From: JAFKKF01 sp035651055
Lineage (GTDB): Bacteria > Pseudomonadota > Alphaproteobacteria > Rhizobiales > Kaistiaceae
NCBI GenBank assembly: GCA_035651055.1
Contig: DASRGK010000078.1
Coordinates: 1 to 10,228, forward strand
DNA length: 10,228 bases
Direction of reading: 5' to 3'
This document shows positions 6,757 to 10,228 of the stretch, piece after piece. The notes beneath the pieces were generated by a model, which worked only from the letters and a program-made list of their open reading frames with translations, was not told the DNA's origin and made no database searches. The translations under genes were made by a program, and so were the position numbers. Position 1 is the stretch's first letter; each line of letters begins with the position of its first letter.

Positions 6757-7734
6757 CTATGCGCCCGGTGAGGGCGGCGGCACAAGTTCGACGGCGTGGC
6801 GGTCGTAGCGCCAGACGGCGCGGCCGGCCTGGTGCGTCCCCGCCCACCAGCGGTCGATGCCGTTAAGGGCGATGTGGTCGGCGCCGCCGGCGAGCACGGC
6901 GCGGCCCGCTTCGGTGAGCGTGAGGCTCGCCGCCTCGTGGCGGCGCATCTCGTCCTCGGGCGCGCCGGGCGGCGCGATCCCGGCGACCAGAGGCACGGCG
7001 GAGACGGCGAGGTCGTCGAGCATCGCGAAAAAGCTGGCATCGCCCATGAAGGCGGCGGGCTCTGTCATGGTCACGGCCCCGAACAGCCGGAAGGGATCGG
7101 TAGCGCCGCTCGCGATCGCCGTCAGCGCCGCGAATTCCGTGCGGCTGAGGCCGGTGCCGGGCGCCGGCAGTTCCTCGAAGAAGCGGCGGAGCGCCGGCTC
7201 GACATAGGGGAGGCGCGGGTCGGCCTCCGAGGCGAGGAACGCGAAAGCCCGCTCGGGCGTGGGCATCGCAAGGTCGGCCCAAACCCGTTCGGCGAGGTCG
7301 AGGTCGTGCCCGTCGACCGGCCGCGCCGCGGTCGCGAAGGAGAGGATCGTGTCGGGCGTCTGGGCGCCGAGAAAATCGTCGGCCTGGATCAGCGTCAGCC
7401 CCTCGGAGCGTCCGGCATCGGCGAAGAAGGCGAGGATCTGGAGAAGCTGGAGCTGGTCGTAGAGGTCGTGCTCGAACCACAGTTCGATTTCGTCGAACCG
7501 GTCATGTGCTTGGACCAGAGCATCGCGGTCGGCGAAGGCTGCGGCTACCTCGGTCGCATCGATCCGCATCCGCCGCGCCAGCCACGGCACCCGCAGCTTC
7601 ATGGCGGCCGCGAGGTCGAAGGCGATCGGCCCTTCGTGGAGCACGTCGCGCCACGGCTGGATCCGCCCGGCACGGCCTGCCGCGACGAGCAGGTCGGCAG
7701 CGGTGTCGCCATTGGTCAGGATGAGGCGCGGCAT
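6757..7734 (-). CDS. DUF1835 domain-containing protein
   Basis: The 325-residue product starts with a recognisable DUF1835 region (about 1-130): LTNGDTAADLL, then WRDVLHEGPI, and ELWFEHDLYDQLQLLQIL near residue 85. The C-terminal part has LTEAGRAVLAG, then a conserved-looking NGIDRWWAGTH, as seen in longer proteobacterial DUF1835 proteins. No signal peptide or membrane helix is visible; it should be cytoplasmic. The function of the family is unknown. The ATG at 7734 is the first start after an in-frame TGA upstream, and the DUF1835 homology starts at residue 4. It is the first gene of a minus-strand group with queF 31 bases downstream, and it is divergent from eno across 108 bases, which must contain promoters for both directions. 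Codon use matches the neighbours. Confidence 0.88.
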   Translation of the reverse strand: MPRLILTNGDTAADLLVAAGRAGRIQPWRDVLHEGPIAFDLAAAMKLRVPWLARRMRIDATEVAAAFADRDALVQAHDRFDEIELWFEHDLYDQLQLLQILAFFADAGRSEGLTLIQADDFLGAQTPDTILSFATAARPVDGHDLDLAERVWADLAMPTPERAFAFLASEADPRLPYVEPALRRFFEELPAPGTGLSRTEFAALTAIASGATDPFRLFGAVTMTEPAAFMGDASFFAMLDDLAVSAVPLVAGIAPPGAPEDEMRRHEAASLTLTEAGRAVLAGGADHIALNGIDRWWAGTHQAGRAVWRYDRHAVELVPPPSPGA

Positions 7735-7781
7735 GGGCTGGAACCATGAACAAACGCCGCGCCGAAGTCACGCCGCTCCCC

Positions 7782-7811
7782 CTTCCGCGCCGTTGCCCGG
7801 TCGGCTAGAAG
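7782..7811 (+). promoter_or_regulatory. Candidate eno promoter
   Basis: In the 108-base gap between the divergent DUF1835 and eno genes, CTTCCG (7782-7787) and TAGAAG (7806-7811) are 18 bases apart and lie about 30 bases before the eno start codon. They resemble alphaproteobacterial sigma-70 -35/-10 elements only loosely. The position is right, but the match is weak and other placements are possible. I saw no convincing counterpart for the opposite direction. Confidence 0.22.
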
Positions 7812-7842
7812 CGGCGCGGCCTGAGCGAGAGGGGACGCCACC

Positions 7843-9126
7843 ATGACCGCCATCGTCGACATTACCGGTCGGGAGATTCTGGACAGCCGGGGAAACCCGA
7901 CGGTCGAGGTCGACGTCCTTCTCGAGGACGGTTCGCGCGGGCGCGCCGCCGTCCCGTCGGGCGCCTCGACCGGCGCCCACGAAGCGGTCGAACTCCGCGA
8001 CGGCGACAAGCAGCGCTATCTCGGCAAGGGCGTGACCAAGGCGGTGGATGCGGTCAACGGCGAGATTTTCGAGGCGATCGGCGGGATGGAGGCCGAGAAC
8101 CAGGTCCATATCGACAAGACGATGATCGCGCTCGACGGCACGGCGAACAAGAGCCGGCTCGGCGCCAACGCGATCCTCGGCGTCTCGCTCGCGGTGGCAA
8201 AGGCCGCGGCGATCGCGCGCGGCCTGCCGCTCTACCGCTATGTCGGCGGGACCAATGCCCGCGTCCTCCCGGTGCCGCTGATGAACATCGTCAATGGCGG
8301 CGTCCATGCCGACAACCCCATCGACTTCCAGGAATTCATGATCGCGCCGGTCGGCGCGCCGACGATGGCCGATGCGGTGCGCATGGGCTCGGAAGTGTTC
8401 CATACGCTGCGCAAGGAACTGAAGGACGCCGGGCACAACACCAATGTCGGCGACGAGGGCGGCTTCGCGCCGAACCTGTCCTCGGCGACCGCGGCGCTCG
8501 ACTTCGTCGTGAAGGCGATCGAGAAGGCCGGCTACAAGCCGGGCGACGACGTGTGCCTGGCGCTCGATTGTGCGGCGACCGAGTTCTACAGGAAGGGCAA
8601 GTACGTTTATGAGGGCGAGGGAAAGACGCGCACAGCCGCGCAGCAGGTCGCCTACCTCGCCGACCTCGCCCGGAAGTTCCCGATCATCTCGATCGAGGAC
8701 GGGATGGCCGAGGACGACTGGGAGGGCTGGAAGGCGCTCACCGAGAAGATCGGCGACCGCGTCCAGCTCGTCGGCGACGACCTGTTCGTCACCAACACCG
8801 AGCGGCTGAAGCGGGGCATCGACCGCGGCACCGCCAACTCGATCCTGGTCAAGGTCAACCAGATCGGCTCGCTCACCGAGACGCTGGAAGCGGTCGGCAT
8901 GGCGCAGCACGCGGCCTATACGACGGTGATGTCGCACCGCTCGGGCGAGACCGAGGACGCTACCATCGCCGACCTTGCGGTCGCCACCAATGCCGGCCAG
9001 ATCAAGACCGGGTCGCTGTCGCGCTCCGACCGCACCGCCAAGTACAACCAGCTGATCCGGATCGAGGAAGAGCTGGGAACATCTGCCGTTTACGCGGGAC
9101 GCTCGATCGTGCGGAGGCAGAACTAG
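7843..9126 (+). CDS. eno: Enolase (phosphopyruvate hydratase)
   Basis: Enolase interconverts 2-phosphoglycerate and phosphoenolpyruvate in glycolysis and gluconeogenesis; in many bacteria it also joins the RNA degradosome. The 427 residues are full length. The N-terminus ITGREILDSRGNPTVEVDV and loop SGASTGAHEAVELRD are canonical. Active-site residues are all present: His155 (GGVHAD), Glu164 (DFQEFM), the Glu of GDEGGFAP, metal-binding Asp of ALDCAATEF, Glu of SIEDGMAEDDW and Asp of VGDDLFVTN, the catalytic Lys337 in the signature ILVKVNQIGSLTET, His365-Arg-Ser367 and Lys388 (QIKTGS). A strong GAGAGGGG (7827-7834) precedes the ATG. The gene is transcribed alone here: its upstream neighbour is divergent and a 263-base gap follows. 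In many rhizobia kdsA and eno lie closer together, with ftsB and pdh genes after eno; none of those follow here. Confidence 0.98.
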   Translation: MTAIVDITGREILDSRGNPTVEVDVLLEDGSRGRAAVPSGASTGAHEAVELRDGDKQRYLGKGVTKAVDAVNGEIFEAIGGMEAENQVHIDKTMIALDGTANKSRLGANAILGVSLAVAKAAAIARGLPLYRYVGGTNARVLPVPLMNIVNGGVHADNPIDFQEFMIAPVGAPTMADAVRMGSEVFHTLRKELKDAGHNTNVGDEGGFAPNLSSATAALDFVVKAIEKAGYKPGDDVCLALDCAATEFYRKGKYVYEGEGKTRTAAQQVAYLADLARKFPIISIEDGMAEDDWEGWKALTEKIGDRVQLVGDDLFVTNTERLKRGIDRGTANSILVKVNQIGSLTETLEAVGMAQHAAYTTVMSHRSGETEDATIADLAVATNAGQIKTGSLSRSDRTAKYNQLIRIEEELGTSAVYAGRSIVRRQN

Positions 9127-9158
9127 CGCAATCCTTCCGCAGCGACGAAAATTGCGCT
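9125..9158 (+). other. Inverted repeat at the eno stop codon
   Basis: AGCGCAAT (9125-9132, starting inside the TAG stop) is exactly complementary to ATTGCGCT (9151-9158), with an 18-base loop. It could form a stem-loop at the 3' end of eno mRNA. There is no T tract after it, so it is at best a weak terminator or an mRNA-end stabilising structure. Confidence 0.35.
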
Positions 9159-9188
9159 GGCGCCGGAAAGTATAACTCGGACCTGTGC

Positions 9189-9212
9189 GGTAAACCGGTA
9201 GGGTAAACCGGT
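9189..9212. repeat. 11-bp direct repeat GGTAAACCGGT, two copies
   Basis: GGTAAACCGGT occurs at 9189-9199 and again at 9202-9212, a 13-base period with two bases (AG) between copies. Each copy contains the palindrome ACCGGT. Tandem sites of this size and spacing, little more than one helical turn apart, are what a pair of regulator-binding sites would look like. No regulator can be named. The repeats lie about 180 bases upstream of the sensor gene and 63 bases after eno. Confidence 0.5.
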
Positions 9213-9244
9213 CGATTTCGCAGGGTCACACGCGGCCATCCGTG

Positions 9245-9274
9245 TTCCCTAAATCATAGAAATTGCAATAGAAT
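9245..9274 (+). promoter_or_regulatory. Candidate promoter of the dCache sensor gene
   Basis: The stretch 9249-9286 is conspicuously AT-rich for this window. TAGAAT (9269-9274) is a good -10-like hexamer, with TTCCCT (9245-9250) 18 bases upstream as a poor -35. A transcript from here would have a leader of roughly 110 bases containing two predicted hairpins. This is inference from composition and position. Confidence 0.25.
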
Positions 9275-9286
9275 CTCGATCGAATT

Positions 9287-9329
9287 CCGGCTTCGGGAGC
9301 CGGTTGCGGGCAGTCGCCGCGCCCGCAAC
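9287..9329 (+). other. Two adjacent inverted repeats in the leader of the sensor gene
   Basis: CCGGCT (9287-9292) pairs with AGCCGG (9298-9303) around a 5-base loop. GTTGCGGGC (9303-9311) pairs perfectly with GCCCGCAAC (9321-9329) around a 9-base loop, then AATTATG follows. The two stems share base 9303, so they would be alternative or coaxially stacked. They could be a late eno terminator, an attenuator or operator for the sensor gene. No long T run is present. Confidence 0.4.
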
Positions 9330-9389
9330 AATTATGAACCGATTAAGGAGTCATCCCTAGGATCGAGGACCGTACATCCGGAGTAGGGC

Positions 9390-10228
9390 ATGCTCGGATC
9401 GCAGGAGCTGGGGAAGCTCAACGGGATCCGCTCCCGTCTCATCCTTCTCTCCCTCATCGGCGTCCTGCCGTTCGTCTGGTACCGCTTTGCCGACATCCAG
9501 AATTCGCATGAGGCCGCGATTGCCGCCCTGCGCGATCAGGCGATACACGCCGCGGCGAGCGCCGCCGCGCAGCAGTCGGAAGTCTTCGCCGAGGTGAAGA
9601 CGCTGCTGGGCGTCATCGCCCGGGTGCCCGCGGCGACCTCGGCCAGCCGCGAGGAGTGCTCGGCCTTCCTCAACTCCGTCAAGGAAGGCCGCTACTGGGC
9701 GAAGTCCCTCTTCGTCACCGATTCAGGGGGAGAGATCGTCTGCTCGACCGACCCGAGTGCGATCGGCATCAAGGTCGGCGACCGCCCCTATTTCATCGAG
9801 GCGCGCGACACGCGCCGGTTTGCCGTCAGCGACTTCGTCGTCAGCCGCCTGGATGGCCATCCGATCATCGTCAACGCCTTTCCGACTTACGGGCCGGACG
9901 GCAAGCTGAAGGCGATGATTGCCGCGACGATCAACCTGTTCACCTTCAACCTGGCGGTGGCCGATGTCGGCAAGCGCCTCGGCGCCCAGGTCCTCGTGTC
10001 CGATGCGAACGGAGAAGTGCTGGCGCTCTTTCCGACCGACGCGGCCGCCCCCAAGGCGGTTGCAGAGGCCAATCGGGCGACCGTCATCGACGCCAACGGC
10101 GTCGGCTGGTTCGAAGCCAGGGGCGGCGACGGAGTCCGGCGGCTCTACGGCGTCTCGGTGCTGCCCGGGACCCACGCGCGGCTGGCGACGGGTTTCTCGA
10201 TCGAGGGCGAACTGGCGGCGGTGAACGA
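9390..10228 (+). CDS. dCache-domain membrane sensor protein (N-terminal part, runs off the window)
   Basis: The frame from ATG 9390 stays open to the right edge, giving 279 residues. A short cytoplasmic N-terminus ends in Arg14/Arg16 and is followed by a membrane helix (about 17-31, LILLSLIGVLPFVWY). The rest is an extracytoplasmic double-Cache (dCache_1) domain, about 35-275. It shows LFVTDSGGEIVCS, then DRPYF (131-135) followed by FAVSDFVVSR and a GHPIIVNAFPTY strand, a pattern typical of the ligand-binding membrane-distal Cache module. Such domains bind small molecules, often amino acids or organic acids, and signal to a cytoplasmic output. The output (histidine kinase, GGDEF or methyl-accepting) is beyond the window, as is the second membrane helix. 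GGAG (9380-9383), six bases before the ATG, supports the start. The ligand cannot be told from the sequence. Confidence 0.88.
   Translation, partial: MLGSQELGKLNGIRSRLILLSLIGVLPFVWYRFADIQNSHEAAIAALRDQAIHAAASAAAQQSEVFAEVKTLLGVIARVPAATSASREECSAFLNSVKEGRYWAKSLFVTDSGGEIVCSTDPSAIGIKVGDRPYFIEARDTRRFAVSDFVVSRLDGHPIIVNAFPTYGPDGKLKAMIAATINLFTFNLAVADVGKRLGAQVLVSDANGEVLALFPTDAAAPKAVAEANRATVIDANGVGWFEARGGDGVRRLYGVSVLPGTHARLATGFSIEGELAAVN

Noticed and set aside
6726..7040. N-terminal extension of the queF frame up to 7040
   Set aside because: The extension overlaps the DUF1835 coding region in another frame and would make QueF 255 residues without a second QueF-like module; the ATG at 6725 gives the standard length.
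6796..7749. 317-codon plus-strand frame opposite the DUF1835 gene
   Set aside because: The minus-strand frame has clear DUF1835 homology; the plus-strand translation is low-complexity Gly/Arg/Glu without domain features.
7768..8937. 389-codon open frame on the minus strand opposite eno
   Set aside because: Lies antisense within full-length enolase; composition is typical of a shadow frame (His/Arg/Asp/Val repeats) and no motif is recognisable.
9271..9275. GAATC (GANTC) CcrM methylation site upstream of the sensor gene
   Set aside because: A single five-base match is expected by chance; it does not support cell-cycle control by itself.
1..10228. CRISPR arrays, transposons, prophage, tRNA or rRNA genes, toxin-antitoxin pairs
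   Set aside because: No repeated spacer pattern, transposase motif, tRNA cloverleaf or rRNA-like stretch was seen on either strand.

Overview
The window is GC-rich, gene-dense chromosomal DNA from an alphaproteobacterium, most likely of the Hyphomicrobiales (Rhizobiales). This rests on the strong G/C bias at third codon positions, the style of the enolase and KDO-8-phosphate synthase sequences, the metal-type KdsA with a GPC motif, and a DUF29 protein beside a YfbK-like vWA protein. The genus cannot be read from the sequence alone. There are no rRNA or tRNA genes, CRISPR arrays, transposases or phage genes.

Layout, left to right. Bases 1-78 are the last codons of a plus-strand gene, probably a LysR-type regulator. 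Bases 138-623 encode a small DUF29 protein. Bases 744-2531 encode an exported vWA-domain protein of the YfbK type. A perfect GC-rich hairpin at 2564-2589 separates it from a VOC (glyoxalase-like) protein at 2597-3466. That gene overlaps the start of kdsA (3463-4314) by four bases. A polytopic membrane protein of unknown function follows (about 4398-5663) and converges, with a 7-base overlap, on a minus-strand group. In transcription order that group is a DUF1835 protein (7734-6757), queF (6725-6273) and a TMEM175/DUF1211 potassium-channel-like protein (6241-5657), with 31-base gaps. Divergent from DUF1835 is eno (7843-9126). A 263-base intergenic region with direct and inverted repeats leads to a dCache sensor protein that starts at 9390 and runs off the right edge.

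Functionally, eno makes phosphoenolpyruvate (PEP) and KdsA uses PEP to build KDO for the lipopolysaccharide core. The two genes flank an insertion-like block holding the unknown membrane protein and the queF group. QueF reduces preQ0 to preQ1 in queuosine biosynthesis; no other queuosine gene is in the window. The vWA protein and the dCache sensor are envelope proteins of unknown ligand.

No convincing new defence, mobile or biosynthetic system was found. The points most worth a second look are the hairpin that overlaps the only available ribosome-binding site of the VOC-kdsA unit, the uncharacterised membrane gene with its possible upstream mini-ORF, the DUF1835-queF-TMEM175 grouping, and the repeat-rich leader of the sensor gene.
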